A stretch of DNA of 64,000 nt from Mikania micrantha (Eukaryota; Streptophyta; Magnoliopsida; Asterales; Asteraceae): contig CM018690.1 of assembly GCA_009363875.1 (NCBI GenBank), positions 5,010,788-5,074,787 on the forward strand. The letters are read 5' to 3'. Of the stretch, positions 36,893 through 48,071 are shown piece by piece; position 1 is the stretch's first letter; each line of letters starts with the position of its first letter. The translations under genes were made by a program, and so were the position numbers. A model generated the notes under the pieces. The model was not told where the DNA came from, did no database searches, and saw only the letters and a program-made list of their open reading frames with translations.

Positions 36893-37302
36893 TGTTGTAT
36901 ATAATCCTACTGGAATCACAAAATCAAGCAATTAAACACACTAAACATAAATCAAACCTGGAACTTCCATAATATTCTCAATGAATATCTTGGATTAATC
37001 TCTGGAATCATGAATCAATGTCAGATAAACCTATTTGTGGGTTACTCACAATGATTTATCGGATTAGACAGAGATTTCTTGAGTTTGGATTTGGATTTTG
37101 ATGCTCTACAAGAAGAAACCGTAACCTTCTTCTGTGTGTTATTCTAGAGACCACACCAACAAAGAAAACAAGATACCTTCTTGTGTTGTTCACGTCATAT
37201 AGATATAACTATCTCTGACCAAAATTGGCCCAACAACATAAGACCATAATCGTTAATTAAGCCCACAAAAAGCCCAATATTATATCTCTAAAATATCCAA
37301 CA
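36893..37302 (-). mobile_element. Solo LTR of a copia-like element, 410 bp
   Basis: It is bounded by perfect 5-base inverted ends TGTTG...CAACA and by a 5-bp target duplication GTCCT (36888-36892 and 37303-37307). No PBS, internal region or second LTR adjoins it. The strand is inferred from the minus-strand start TGTTGGATATTTTAGAG and the non-coding LTR style. It is best read as a product of LTR-LTR recombination that removed the body of the element. Confidence 0.85.
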
Positions 37303-37307
37303 GTCCT

Positions 37308-38583
37308 GACTAGAAACTGTCACAACCTAGTTTGTACTTAAGACGAGGATTCTATTGACTCTTTTCCTCCTTCAACAACAATGGAATTTTGATAGGAGAA
37401 GTCAATTTGTTTGTTTGTCGTGAAGAAGAATAAAGAAATTAAAAATGTTTGTTGATTGATGCTAGGCATGTAAAGTAGAGTTTTGATGTTTGAGAAAAGA
37501 AAATTTTAATTCCAACGTTTCAATTTGGCCACTCAATTATGATCCTTCATTTTTAGCCAACTTCCCAAATCTTTGAACCAGGTTTCATTATCTACATTTG
37601 CACCCCAAATGCTCGAAAAGATTATCGGGAATTCGAGGCGTTAAAAAGAAATTAAGTAAATGTAAGGAATATTGTATTAAATTTAAATTTTTGTATTATT
37701 ATGATCTTTAGAAAATATAATACTAATTAATTGAATGTTTTATTTTGACTTGTTAAATGTAATAATTAGAATAGATAAATAATTAATGATTAAATAATTA
37801 TTACAAAATATATAACTATTGTTAATCATTATGTATCTTTATCTCTATCATTGATCTGCTTACTTGTCACATATTTGGTTTGGTTGGAATTTTATAGTTA
37901 GTAAGCTTTAATCGCTACACATGGTGATGGTATAATATAAAATTTGTAAGTTAATAAAACAATTCATGTTAGTTTTAGGTGGAACTGATTATTCATTTAG
38001 TTAAATGGTTGGTCCTACTTTACCTATTGATTCCGTGATTTTATATTTAGATTTATAAACTTTCTACTGAGTAGTTTATACCATGTAGACTCATGATTAA
38101 GGTTTATGACATTCGGTCTTGTTGTATTTATGTCTAGTAATTGTTATGATATATTATACATTGCTACTTAACCTATCATCATTTTATATTCTATTGCTCA
38201 CTCTTTCTCTTCGTATACATTCAATAGTGAATGCCTGTTAGTTTTGGAGAAAATGGTTTCTCAAATAGTCACATCTATTTCCTTACGTATAAAGGTAATG
38301 TTTGCTCATATCATACATATTTCATACCTGTCAACAATTTTGCTTTAAGTGGGATGAAATGGGTTTTGTTATTATTGTAGTTTATATCAAACTTAAAGTG
38401 GTTAGGTACTTTGTGTCGAAACATAAAGGTAAAAAATAAAAAGGTGTTAAGATATGTGGATGAATAAAACCAATATTAGGGGGAGACTAAACTACCTTGA
38501 AAGACCTAAAACGAAGATATTGCTTGACTACTATGACTGGTCACGACAGTCACCTGATAAAACAAGAGTTTAAGAGTTGCAAA
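37308..38583. other. Unassigned AT-rich intergenic DNA
   Basis: No ORF of note, terminal repeats or known motifs were seen. A GGGGGAGACTAAACT string near 38480 recalls a polypurine tract but lacks a clear partner. Confidence 0.4.
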
Positions 38584-39058
38584 ATGTTGGGTTAATCTTG
38601 ACGGGTCAAGTTGGAATTAACAACCGGATCTGAACTGGCTTCGGTTCAGGAGCAGATTTAGTGGTAAAATGGGTCATTCGGCACATGTTGTGTACGTGAC
38701 TAGCTAGCTATAGAATTGGTCTAGGATTGACCAAGTTTTAAGGGAAAGTCCACCGGGTAAAAAGGATGAACGAGAGTTTGTTGCATTAGAGGGGTACGTG
38801 GGTTTCGTTTATTTTAGTATAAATAGGCTAGTATGGAGTAGGTAGAAGTAAGCTATTTTGATGCAAGTTCACTTTTCATTTTCGTGTATTGTATTGAAGA
38901 AAATATACAGAAAGTCTTAGTGTGTTTGTGTGTAATCTTGGATCTGAACCAACACAAACTGATCAACAATCTTGTCTTTAACTCTCTTTGATGGTCCATA
39001 CATAGAGCGTTGAGCCGTTTACTTAGGAGAGTTAATGGTGGTTTAAAATTGAACTTTA
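38584..39058 (+). repeat. Possible old copia LTR with TATA box
   Basis: It begins TGTTGGGTTAATC and carries TATAAATAGG at about 38818, followed by a transcript-like region, as in small copia LTRs. A matching partner LTR or target duplication was not found, so this is only a suggestion. Confidence 0.3.
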
Positions 39059-39063
39059 GTTTT
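39059..39063. repeat. E5 target site duplication, left (GTTTT)
   Basis: GTTTT before TGTTAGATATTG; the same five bases follow the 3' LTR at 43587-43591. Confidence 0.88.
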
Positions 39064-39303
39064 TGTTAGATATTGTAAAGTCTAACATTTCTGAGGGGTT
39101 ATTTTGTAATATTCTTTTCTGTTGTTAATGAGTTTGTTAAGCCGTTAATTGTTGTTAACAGTGGCTACGGCTTAAAAGGGCTAGAAGTGAGTCTTGTACT
39201 AAGTTGTTGAGTTTTCAATCTTGTGAGCATAGATAATAAAATCAAAGATTCAATTTCTTTTCTGTTCTTGATTCAGAGTAATTTTCATTCTTCAATTATA
39301 ACA
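39064..39303 (+). repeat. E5 5' LTR
   Basis: 240 bp, TGTTAGATATTG ... CAATTATAACA. It pairs with 43347-43586 with two substitutions. A leader of about 70 bases separates it from the coding start. Confidence 0.94.
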
Positions 39304-39305
39304 AG

Positions 39306-39318
39306 TGGTATCAGAGCC
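39306..39318 (+). other. E5 primer binding site
   Basis: TGGTATCAGAGCC lies two bases after the 5' LTR. Confidence 0.9.
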
Positions 39319-39374
39319 TCGTTGGCTCGGTGAAGAAGACAATCGAAGTTCCGCGAGTACCAGATTGGGCGGCT

Positions 39375-42300
39375 ATGGCGTCTACAAAGTTCCAGTTGGA
39401 GAAATTCGACGGAAAGAATGATTTCTCTCTATGGCGTGTGAAGATGCGAGCAATGTTGGTACACAACGGTGTTGTTGATGCATTGAAAGGGGAAGATGGC
39501 TTGCCAGCTGCGATGACTGACAAGGAGAAGAAGGAAATCATGGAGAAGGCGCATAGCGAGATCGTGTTGAGTCTGGGAGATCGAGTATTACGTGAAGTTT
39601 CAAAGGAGACCACAGCGGCTGGAATTTGGGCGAAATTAGAGACACTGTACATGACGAAATCTTTGGCGAATCGATTGTATCTGAAGAAGCGATTGTACAC
39701 TTTTCAGATGGCGTCAGGGAAGAATCTTGATGATCACACTGACGAATTCAATAAACTCATATTGGATCTCGAAAATATTGAAGTTTCACTAGAAGATGAA
39801 GATCAGGCAATTATATTTCTGGCTTCTTTACCTGCTTCATACGAGCATTTTGTTGATACTCTCATGTATGGGAGGGACACGTTGTCAATGGAAGATGTTT
39901 TAGCAGCACTGAATTCCAAGGAGCTAAAGAAAAAGTCTGATGTTCAAGATGAAGCAGGTGAAGGATTGTTGGTCAGAGGTAGATCGGAACAGCGAAATTT
40001 CAAGTTTAAAGGTGCTGGTAGGTCGAAGTCAAGATTCAAAAGGAAGTGTTATATCTGTGGCTCAGAAAAACACTTAAAAAGGGAGTGTCCAGATAAGTTC
40101 AAGAAAAAGAAATTTGAAAAGGGGAACAGTTCATCAGTTGCTGGGCCCTCACAAACTAAAGGAAATCAAACAGATGAGAATTTGGATGGTTATGACAGTG
40201 CTGATGTGTTGATGGTCACAAATAATTCAGTTCTTACTGCTGAATGGGTGATGGATTCGGGCTGTTCATATCATATGACTCCGAACAAAAGTTATTTCAA
40301 AGAATTGAAGTTAGAAGATCTGGGAGAGGTTAAACTGGGAGATGATAGACCTCAGGTGATTAAAGGTCATGGTTCTGTGATCTTGAAATTAGAAAATGGA
40401 ACAGAAGTGGAGCTTACTGATGTAAGGTACATTCCTGGTCTTGCTAAGAACTTAATTTCTTTGGGGACTTTTGAGAGCAATGGGTGTTCTATTAGTTTAA
40501 AGAATGCCAAAGCTAGGGTCATTAAAGGGTCGATGATTTTGATGTCTGGTACTAGGAGGAGTAATAATCTGTATGTACTAGATGGCAAAGTCTCACAAGA
40601 ATATGTGTACATAGCTGGTGATAAGAAGAGTAAAGAGAAAAATGCAGTTGTGTGGCATAGAAGACTTGGTCACATTAGTGTTCAAGGATTAATTGAATTA
40701 CAAAAGCAAGATGTGATTCAAGGGTTAACAGATTGTGAAATTGATTTTTGTGAGGATTGTGTAATGGGAAAATCTCACAGAGTCAAGTTTTCAGTTGGTG
40801 TACATTCGACTAGAGGGTGCTTAGATTACGTGCATGCGGATTTGTGGGGACCATCTAGAACCAAAACTCTAGGTGGAGCTTCATATTTTTTGTCCATTGT
40901 TGATGATTACTCTAGGAGAGTATGGGTGCATGTACTTAAGCATAAGTATGAGACGTTCTCTAAGTTTGTTGAATGGAAAACTTTGGTAGAAAACAAAGTT
41001 GGAAGGAAGATTAAAAGGATTCGAACGGACAACGGGTTGGAGTTTTGCAATAAGGAGTTTGATGCTATGTGTAGAAAGGAAGGTATAGGGAGGCACTTGA
41101 CTGTGCCTGGAACTCCACAGCAGAATGGCTTGGTGGAGAGGATGAATAGAACCTTGCTTAATAAAGTGAGATGTATGTTGCATGGTTCTGGCTTGCCTAA
41201 GAAATTTTGGGGGGAAGCAGTCACAACAGCCGCCTATTTGATAAATAGGTCACCGTCTTCTGCTATTAACATGAAAGTTCCCATGGAAATGTGGTCTGGG
41301 GATAGAACAGACTATAATAATCTCAGGGTATTTGGGTCACTTGCTTATGTTCATGTGAAGAATGATAAGTTAGATCCAAGGGCTCAAAAGTGTATTTTTT
41401 TGGGATATCCGGATGAGGTTAAAGGTCACAGATTGTGGAGGGTTGAAGATGGGAAGGTAATAGTTAGCAGAGATGTGGTTGCTTGGAGAGAAGAAGTGAT
41501 GTATAAGGATCTTTGTTCTGATAATGGATCTCATGAGTCTTTGTGTAAAGATGGTGTTCAGCTTGAGGTGGAGCCGATGAATAAAGATCGGATAGCAGAA
41601 GGTTCTGGTGTTCAGGAAGGTGTTAATGGTAGTAATACTAACATTTTGGATTATAGCATAGCTCGAGAAAGGCCCAGGAGGCAAATAGTTCCACCTGTTA
41701 GGTTCAGAAATCAAGAGGATGTTTCTGCTTTTGTGTTTTCAGTTGCAGAAGAAGAGAGTATGTGTGAGCCATTATCATTTGAGGAAGCTGTAACTTCGGT
41801 TAATAAAGAGAAGTGGATACAGGCTATGGAAGAGGAGGTTGATTCTTTGTATAAGAATGACACTTGGGTTTTGGTAGACAATTCTGAAAATCAAAAGCCG
41901 GTTGCTTGTAAGTGGATTTATAAGATAAAGGAGGGGATGCCAGGAGAGTTACCTAGGTATAAAGCCCGGTTGGTGGCTAAGGGTTTTACACAGAAAGCTG
42001 GTGTGGACTATAATGAAATTTTTTCTCCTGTGGTTAAACATAAGTCTATTAGAATGATTCTTGCATTGACTGCTTTGTATGATTTTGAGTTAGAGCAATT
42101 GGATGTAAAAACAGCTTTTTTACATGGGAATCTTGAAGAGAGGATTTACATGTCTCAGCCTAAAGGTTTTGAGGTACAGGGGCATGAGGAGAAGGTGTGT
42201 TTGTTGAAGAAGTCGTTGTATGGACTTAAGCAATCTCCAAGGCAACGGTATCTTAGATTTGATGAGTATATGTTGGCTAATGGTTTTCTGAGGAGCCAAT

Positions 42301-43328
42301 ATGATAGTTGTGTTTATTTCAAAGAATATGGTGTTGGTAATTTTGTGTACTTGCTTTTATATGTTGATGACATGTTGATAGCATGTAAGGATAAGCAAGT
42401 TATTGAAGATACAAAAGAAATGTTAAAGGCAGAATTTGATATGAAGGAGCTTGGGGCTGCTAAGAGGATTCTGGGTATTGAAATTGAAAGAAACAGAGAG
42501 GCTGGTATATTGAAGTTGTCTCAGTCATTGTATGTTGGAAAAATTTTAAGAAAGTTTAGAATGGAAAATAGTAAGAGTGTCTCAGTTCCTCTTGCTTCTC
42601 ATTTCAAGTTGTCTGCATTGAATTCTCCTTCTAGCAATGAAGAGGTTGAATTCATGAAGGATATTCCTTATGCTAATGTGGTTGGGAGTTTAATGTACCT
42701 TATGGTATGCACTAGACCTGATTTGGGGTTTTCAGTTAGCCTGGTGAGCAGATATGTAACTAATCCAGGAAAGGAGCATTGGAGGGCAGTTTTATGGATT
42801 CTCAGATACTTACAGGGAACTAAGCAGTATGGTATTGTTTTTGGTGGTAATTCTTATGTAAAGGGTGATGTAGTGTGTTATGCAGATGCTGATTTTGCAA
42901 GAGATTCTGATAGAGGTAGATCAATGACTGGATATGTGTATACTTTGTTTGGTTCTACTGTTAGTTGGAAGGCTTCTTTGCAGCATGTTGTAGCACTTTC
43001 AACTACAGAGTCAGAGTATATTGCTTTGACAGAGGCTGCTAAGGAAGGGTTATGGTTGAAAGGTTTTCTTCTTGAGTTAGGAATTCAGTTCAAGGAAGTG
43101 ATTATTTTGTGTGATAATCAGAGTGCAGTCAGTCTTACAAGGAATCAAGTTCATCATGAAAGGACTAAGCATATCAATGTTAAGTTGCACTTCATTAGAG
43201 ATATAGTGAAGTCTAAGGAGCTGATTATTAAAGAGGTGGATACTTTGGAAAATGCAGCTGATATGCTTACAAAAGTGGTTCCTGGTCCCAAGTTTGAGTT
43301 TTGTTTGGATTTATTGAATATTGGTTGA
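39375..43328 (+). CDS. E5 Gag-Pol polyprotein, Ty1/copia (Tork-like), intact
   Basis: 1317 codons. I chose the ATG at 39375 (MASTKFQLEKFDGKNDFSLW) because the frame upstream to 39330 starts only with GTG and the copia Gag signature begins here. Domains are Gag (1-220), CCHC knuckle CYICGSEKHLKREC from residue 225, aspartic protease DSG at 294-296, GAG-pre-integrase (about 425-475), integrase with Asp489, Asp552 and Glu588 (35-residue gap between the last two), RT with YVDD Asp998 and Asp999, and RNase H (about 1160-1290) keeping DAD, TESE and CDN. It makes the virus-like particle and carries out cDNA synthesis and insertion. The internal order protease-integrase-RT defines copia. Small departures from consensus (PRQRYLRF; DADFARD) do not hit known catalytic residues. 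Transcription would come from the 5' LTR. Confidence 0.95.
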   Translation: MASTKFQLEKFDGKNDFSLWRVKMRAMLVHNGVVDALKGEDGLPAAMTDKEKKEIMEKAHSEIVLSLGDRVLREVSKETTAAGIWAKLETLYMTKSLANRLYLKKRLYTFQMASGKNLDDHTDEFNKLILDLENIEVSLEDEDQAIIFLASLPASYEHFVDTLMYGRDTLSMEDVLAALNSKELKKKSDVQDEAGEGLLVRGRSEQRNFKFKGAGRSKSRFKRKCYICGSEKHLKRECPDKFKKKKFEKGNSSSVAGPSQTKGNQTDENLDGYDSADVLMVTNNSVLTAEWVMDSGCSYHMTPNKSYFKELKLEDLGEVKLGDDRPQVIKGHGSVILKLENGTEVELTDVRYIPGLAKNLISLGTFESNGCSISLKNAKARVIKGSMILMSGTRRSNNLYVLDGKVSQEYVYIAGDKKSKEKNAVVWHRRLGHISVQGLIELQKQDVIQGLTDCEIDFCEDCVMGKSHRVKFSVGVHSTRGCLDYVHADLWGPSRTKTLGGASYFLSIVDDYSRRVWVHVLKHKYETFSKFVEWKTLVENKVGRKIKRIRTDNGLEFCNKEFDAMCRKEGIGRHLTVPGTPQQNGLVERMNRTLLNKVRCMLHGSGLPKKFWGEAVTTAAYLINRSPSSAINMKVPMEMWSGDRTDYNNLRVFGSLAYVHVKNDKLDPRAQKCIFLGYPDEVKGHRLWRVEDGKVIVSRDVVAWREEVMYKDLCSDNGSHESLCKDGVQLEVEPMNKDRIAEGSGVQEGVNGSNTNILDYSIARERPRRQIVPPVRFRNQEDVSAFVFSVAEEESMCEPLSFEEAVTSVNKEKWIQAMEEEVDSLYKNDTWVLVDNSENQKPVACKWIYKIKEGMPGELPRYKARLVAKGFTQKAGVDYNEIFSPVVKHKSIRMILALTALYDFELEQLDVKTAFLHGNLEERIYMSQPKGFEVQGHEEKVCLLKKSLYGLKQSPRQRYLRFDEYMLANGFLRSQYDSCVYFKEYGVGNFVYLLLYVDDMLIACKDKQVIEDTKEMLKAEFDMKELGAAKRILGIEIERNREAGILKLSQSLYVGKILRKFRMENSKSVSVPLASHFKLSALNSPSSNEEVEFMKDIPYANVVGSLMYLMVCTRPDLGFSVSLVSRYVTNPGKEHWRAVLWILRYLQGTKQYGIVFGGNSYVKGDVVCYADADFARDSDRGRSMTGYVYTLFGSTVSWKASLQHVVALSTTESEYIALTEAAKEGLWLKGFLLELGIQFKEVIILCDNQSAVSLTRNQVHHERTKHINVKLHFIRDIVKSKELIIKEVDTLENAADMLTKVVPGPKFEFCLDLLNIG

Positions 43329-43332
43329 CTTT

Positions 43333-43346
43333 ACAAAGGTGGAGAT
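43333..43346 (+). other. E5 polypurine tract
   Basis: CAAAGGTGGAGAT directly precedes the 3' LTR TGTTAGA. This is the usual PPT form for Tork-type copia. Confidence 0.82.
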
Positions 43347-43586
43347 TGTTAGATATTGTAAAGTCTAACATTTCTGAGGGGTTATTTTGTAATATTCTTT
43401 TCTGTTGTTAATGAGTTTGTTAAGCCGTTAATTGTTGTTAACAGTGGCTAGGGCTTAAAAGGGTTAGAAGTGAGTCTTGTACTAAGTTGTTGAGTTTTCA
43501 ATCTTGTGAGCATAGATAATAAAATCAAAGATTCAATTTCTTTTCTGTTCTTGATTCAGAGTAATTTTCATTCTTCAATTATAACA
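43347..43586 (+). repeat. E5 3' LTR
   Basis: 240 bp, matching 39064-39303 except two substitutions. It is followed by the target duplication GTTTT (43587-43591). Confidence 0.94.
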
Positions 43587-43591
43587 GTTTT

Positions 43592-44794
43592 GTCTTATGA
43601 TTTGGGCTATAGTAAAGTCTCAATTCTTAAACAATTCATGAAGTGCAAAACTGGTTTGGACCCAGATCAACTAGTAGAGATGAAATCAGTATGTAACCTC
43701 CTTTGTAGAAATGGGTTAAAACCAAATCAAATCGGATAAAACTCGATTTCAAACCAAACCGATCATTTTACCTATAAAAAATTGGTTCCAACACCAAACA
43801 TGTTTGAGCAAAAATCGATGTGGACGAGGTTTCATCGAACAGGTTTAACCCGAACGGTTTTGACCCCTATAACTAATTTGTGCACCTCGATCTGTTTAAA
43901 ATCAATTAAACACTTAGCTTAATGATATAAAGTTTTTATATATTTAGATTACAAATTTGATTTAAGTAAGCGAAAGAATGCATGATTTATTTAATGTATT
44001 TGTTTCTCTTGCATGTTAGCTAGAGTTTTAGTAGCTTTTTTTTAAATAAATATAATAGACAGAGAAAAAAGATGAAAGAGATTAAATATATAAAAAGAGT
44101 GTAATGCTTCATTTTTTTTAACAGCTGTGTAATGCTTCATTTAGCTCTTGTTTTTCAGAAGAGACAAATTGATTAGCGATCTGATGTATATATTTTTACA
44201 ACCTTAAATTTTAAAACAAATATTTCTATATTTTTATATTATAAAACAGCTCAGCATGAAACAATAAAAGTGGTAATCAGGAAATGGCCAAATGATTTGA
44301 AGTATGTGGGTGTACAGACTCCTACTAAATACAATTGAATTGTATATTTGTGTAGATGTGTTCGAATTCACAACATGTGGACTTGCGAAGCACAACGGTC
44401 TACTTCAAAAGACAAACAAACAACATTAAAAAGGCCACTTGTTCCACGTGTTGTTTATTAATTTTTTTTAACAGCGAATGTCTCAATTGTGTGAACCCAC
44501 TGTTTCCAGGCCATGTCACCAATGTCTAGTTACCTGGACCTTACATGAGTCACCACAACCACCTCAGGAGGAAACTCCACTAGGAAAACCCCCTGGCCCC
44601 CCTCAAACCCCTATTTCGCTATGGAAAGAATTTGAATCCAAGACCTCCCATTTGAAAGAATCTTGGGGTACTATTGAGACAATGCCTCATTGGTTGTTGT
44701 CTATTAATTAACTAGGTTAAATATAATATGTTATATAAGTTTACATAAATAAATATTATGTATTTTGTAATAAAAAATATGAGTTTAAAACACA
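43592..44794. other. Unassigned AT-rich DNA
   Basis: No gene seen. An ORF at 44478-44711 (77 codons, proline-rich) lacks a recognisable domain and lies in sequence resembling a dispersed repeat. A short duplication of GTGTAATGCTTCATTT occurs at about 44099 and 44127. Confidence 0.4.
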
Positions 44795-44802
44795 ATATAA
44801 TT

Positions 44803-45406
44803 TAGATTTGTGCATGGGTCCGCTTAGGTCAATTTTTTGCTTAGTACAAACCCAAAACCGAAGTTTTTGGGTTTCGAGCTACGTATGTTTTTTTGGTTTT
44901 TATTATTTTAAAACTCATTTAGATTTGGTTTGTGTTTCGGTTTTTTCGGTTTTTCTACTTATACCTAAAATTATGCTTATAAAAAAATAAACCAAAATAT
45001 TCTATTTGTACTAAAAATATTTAGAGTACAACACTACTTAACATTTAAATTATAAACAAAAATATTTACATTTAGTAAAAATTATGTGTTTTTGGTATCA
45101 TAAGCTATAAAAGGTAATAAAATATACAATTTTTGTATGACTTTTGGTATCAAAAAAAAGAAAATAAAAATAGACAATTTATGAATTATTGAGATTTTTT
45201 AAAGGAAACATATGTATACATACATATGCATGTATTCAGTTTTTTTGTTCTTATTTTTGGTAAAATCAAACCCAAATCCAAACTTTCGGGTTTTTAGAAA
45301 AATTTGCATGAAACCTGTTCGTTTATATTTGGGTTTGATCATTTTGGTTTGAATTTTTTGATTTTTGGGTTTTGGGTCGGTTTTTTCAGTTTTATGTACA
45401 CCCCTA
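44803..45406. mobile_element. Non-autonomous hAT-like element, 604 bp
   Basis: Its right end, read inward, is TAGGGGTGTACATAAAAC, the hAT-type TIR style of plants; the left end TAGATTTGTGCATGGGT is a diverged counterpart. It is flanked by 8-bp duplications ATATAATT (44795-44802) and ATATAATC (45407-45414) with one mismatch. The interior has no transposase and is rich in TTTGGGTTT and TTCGGTTTT strings. Confidence 0.72.
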
Positions 45407-45414
45407 ATATAATC

Positions 45415-46940
45415 TATTAGTACTTACGTCCATTCAAATAGGATTGAGAATAAAGTATAACTCACTTTTTTTGTACTAGCCCAAATAATTCCACAAAGAT
45501 CAAGCCAAATCTTGAATTTTTTTCGAACATCATTGTAACACATATATATAGTACACTCTCTTCTTTTATGTGTATGTATAAATTCATCATCGTTTAAGAG
45601 TTTACATTGTTTTAAGTTTTGGTCTAAACCATTACAACATTGTAACAAAAAAACTTCCAACGATATTAACTTTTAAACGGTGATGGATTTACATATAAAC
45701 ATAAAATAAAAATATTATACATGTGTTGCAGTGATGTTAAAAAAAATCCAAGATTTGAATTAATTTTGACAGAGCTATTTGGGTTAGTATAAAACCAGTG
45801 GGTTATGAAAACTTTCATTTCCCATTCAAAAATCTATAAAGAAATAAATTATGATGTGATAGTTATAATTTTATTAAGTTATTTTTATTTTTTATTTAGT
45901 TGAATTAACTTTTAATTGATAAATATTAATTTTATTAAAGTATAATTTGTCCTTTAAATATTTTTAGCATAGTTATATGAACTTAAATTGTAATTAATAT
46001 TAATACAAATAAAAAATAATAAAAATTAGAACTTAGAAATTAGATTTTTAAATATCACCTTTTTATTTTACATATTGTATTTTAATAGTCAAATTATCCA
46101 ATAAAGTTAAATAATTAAAAATTTTTGGACCTCACTTATAAAAACAATTATTATCATTATTTTTCCCTTTTTTTTGAATATTTTAACAAACATAATTTGA
46201 ACTTAGTGACAATTACAAACTTAAATAGATGATTTAAATAACAAAATAAGTTTATTTAGAAACCACGTAATTGATTTCATAATAAATCTATTTGGTTAAT
46301 AATATGTTAAATATTATTCATATTACTAATGCATAATTAAATAATATGTATTGATAATTAAAAAGTAGAAATATATAAGAAGGATTGGTAAGTGATTACC
46401 AATGTCTTTAGTTATTTGTGTTTATTCCTATATCTTATTTACAAAGGTCGGTGAAGAGTCCACGTGCTAATCAGGAAAAATTCGTGGTGATGTACTATTT
46501 GCTGAGGTTAACTACCCAAAATTGTTATTACTTTTTCATTTTACCAAACATGCATGATGCCTTTCTTTTATGCAAACAAATATTGATTGCGTTTCTCCGA
46601 TGTGGGAAAGCAATTTCCTTCTTTCAAATATCTAACAAATGAGCATCCAACTGAAATTTGACATCTAACAAACAATTGCTAACTTTTGGATTTTGACTAT
46701 ACGATTTGAATTAACGGAGACTATGTAAACCTCGAGGAGATTTCTTAATATATTGTCATAATTGTCTATAGGATTTGTACATACAATGCTCGATCTAGAA
46801 GACAATTGTATCATATTATTTATTGTATGTTAAATATAATTGATTTCGCCATATATTCGGTCCGAACGATCCATGGTTTTTAGAATCAATAGGTCTTCAA
46901 ATCGTTCATTTGAAAAACTTGAAACCCTTCTTATTGGATG
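45415..46940. other. Very AT-rich intergenic DNA
   Basis: No gene or terminal-repeat element recognised. Short ORFs (45424-45660, 46418-46642) show no domain signature. Confidence 0.45.
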
Positions 46941-47284
46941 ATCATGAGTAGGGGTGTTTGCGGTCCGGTTCAAAACTGCGAAACCGTACAAACCGGTCAA
47001 CGATTTGGTTTCACGGTCGGTTTTTTCCAAACATTTGGTAAGTCGGTTTCAAAGGTTGAAAACCGTAATAAAAGGTTCGGTTTACGGTTTTCATCAAAAA
47101 TCGGTCGTAATAAAACTGAAGCACACCGTATGTGTGTGTAAATATAGATATATGTATAAAAACATAGATATATTTATATTAATGTGGACCACATTTATTT
47201 TAATATTACAAATGGATGGCCCAGATAGAGTTTAAAAGTTTCCTCTCTAAGATCGACTTTTTACATGATACAAACCTTATATAT

Positions 47285-47525
47285 GTTAACCTTACCTTAA
47301 TGTGTTAACCGTATAACCCCATTTTATAAGTTTAGGGCCCACATTAAAGTTGATCTAAGAGTGTATGATTTTTCTTCTTCTTTTTATTTAATGTAAAAAG
47401 TGAATATTAGTTTGGGGCCACGTTAAAAAAGAAAAAAAAAAATTTACACTCTTAGATCAGCTTTTACGTGGGTCTCAAACTAATAGAAGGTTGTTATTCG
47501 GTTAACACATTAAGGTAAGGTTAAC
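47285..47525. mobile_element. Inverted-repeat MITE nested in the hAT element
   Basis: The left arm GTTAACCTTACCTTAATGTG continues to GTTAACCGTATAAC. The right arm is its near-perfect reverse complement (GTTATTCGGTTAACACATTA ... AGGTAAGGTTAAC). A second pair of arms (GGCCCACATTAA / ACGTGGG; TCTAAGAGTGTA / TACACTCTTAGA) lies inside. Target duplication not resolved. Confidence 0.72.
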
Positions 47526-47535
47526 AATTGAACTC

Positions 47536-47536
<1 letters not shown>

Positions 47537-47566
<30 letters not shown>
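47537..47566. repeat. TA microsatellite
   Basis: About 30 bases of alternating TATA at the right side of the hAT element. Confidence 0.85.
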
Positions 47567-47570
<4 letters not shown>

Positions 47571-48071
47571 CATGTCTATATATGTGTGTATATTGAGTTC
47601 ATGATTTATGCGTCAATTAAAAAAATACATTTGGACTTGGTGTAATTAGTTCACCTTGAACTATAAAAGGTTTCGTTTGATTCGATTTTATTTTTAACGG
47701 GATCAAAAGCCCAAACCGTAAACTAAGCCGTTAATAATGGTTCATTTTTATTTGAACGGTTCAGTTTTGGTTTTCATTATTCAAAAATCTTTTTTAATGT
47801 TTTGGTTTACTGTTCCAACTAAAAACCGTAAAACCCGAACCGCAAACACTCCTAATCATAAGACTTGCCAAAAATCGAAATTTTTGATCAGTTGAGGAAC
47901 AAGATCACTATTTTTGTTCAATAAGATTCTAAAGTGGATGACTGACTCATTGAATATTGCATGGTAACCTGTTCATCTTCGCAGTATTTTTGCCTTCATG
48001 CTTTGGAGTGAGGTTGGTGTTGATGCGTGATTTAGAGATATCCAAAGCAATTTATAGAGATACCTCACATT

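Larger units (their letters stand above)
39064..43586 (+). mobile_element. E5: complete Ty1/copia element, 4.5 kb
   Basis: It has paired 240-bp LTRs, PBS, an uninterrupted gag-pol, PPT and a 5-bp target duplication GTTTT. The LTRs differ at two positions (near 39166 and 39179 against 43449 and 43462), which implies a fairly recent insertion. The protein resembles the Tork/TNT1 type of copia. All parts needed for autonomy appear present. Confidence 0.95.
46949..47854. mobile_element. Non-autonomous hAT-like element, 906 bp
   Basis: The TIRs TAGGGGTGTTTGCGGTCCGG and, from the right, TAGGAGTGTTTGCGGTTCGG match at 18 of 20 positions. The 8-bp target duplication is ATCATGAG (46941-46948) and ATCATAAG (47855-47862), one mismatch. 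Subterminal AACCGT/ACGGTT repeats are abundant, as in hAT elements. There is no transposase ORF. A smaller inverted-repeat MITE is nested inside. Confidence 0.85.

Noticed and set aside
39330..39374. Upstream extension of the E5 ORF to 39330
   Set aside because: The frame is open but begins with GTG, not ATG, and lies in the leader right after the PBS. The ATG at 39375 matches the copia Gag start.
41370..41714. Antisense ORFs within E5 and E6 coding regions
   Set aside because: Shadows of the gag-pol frames on the opposite strand, with no independent signature.
44478..44711. 77-codon proline-rich ORF
   Set aside because: No domain recognised. The DNA resembles dispersed plant repeat sequence, and there is no sign of a promoter or splice structure.
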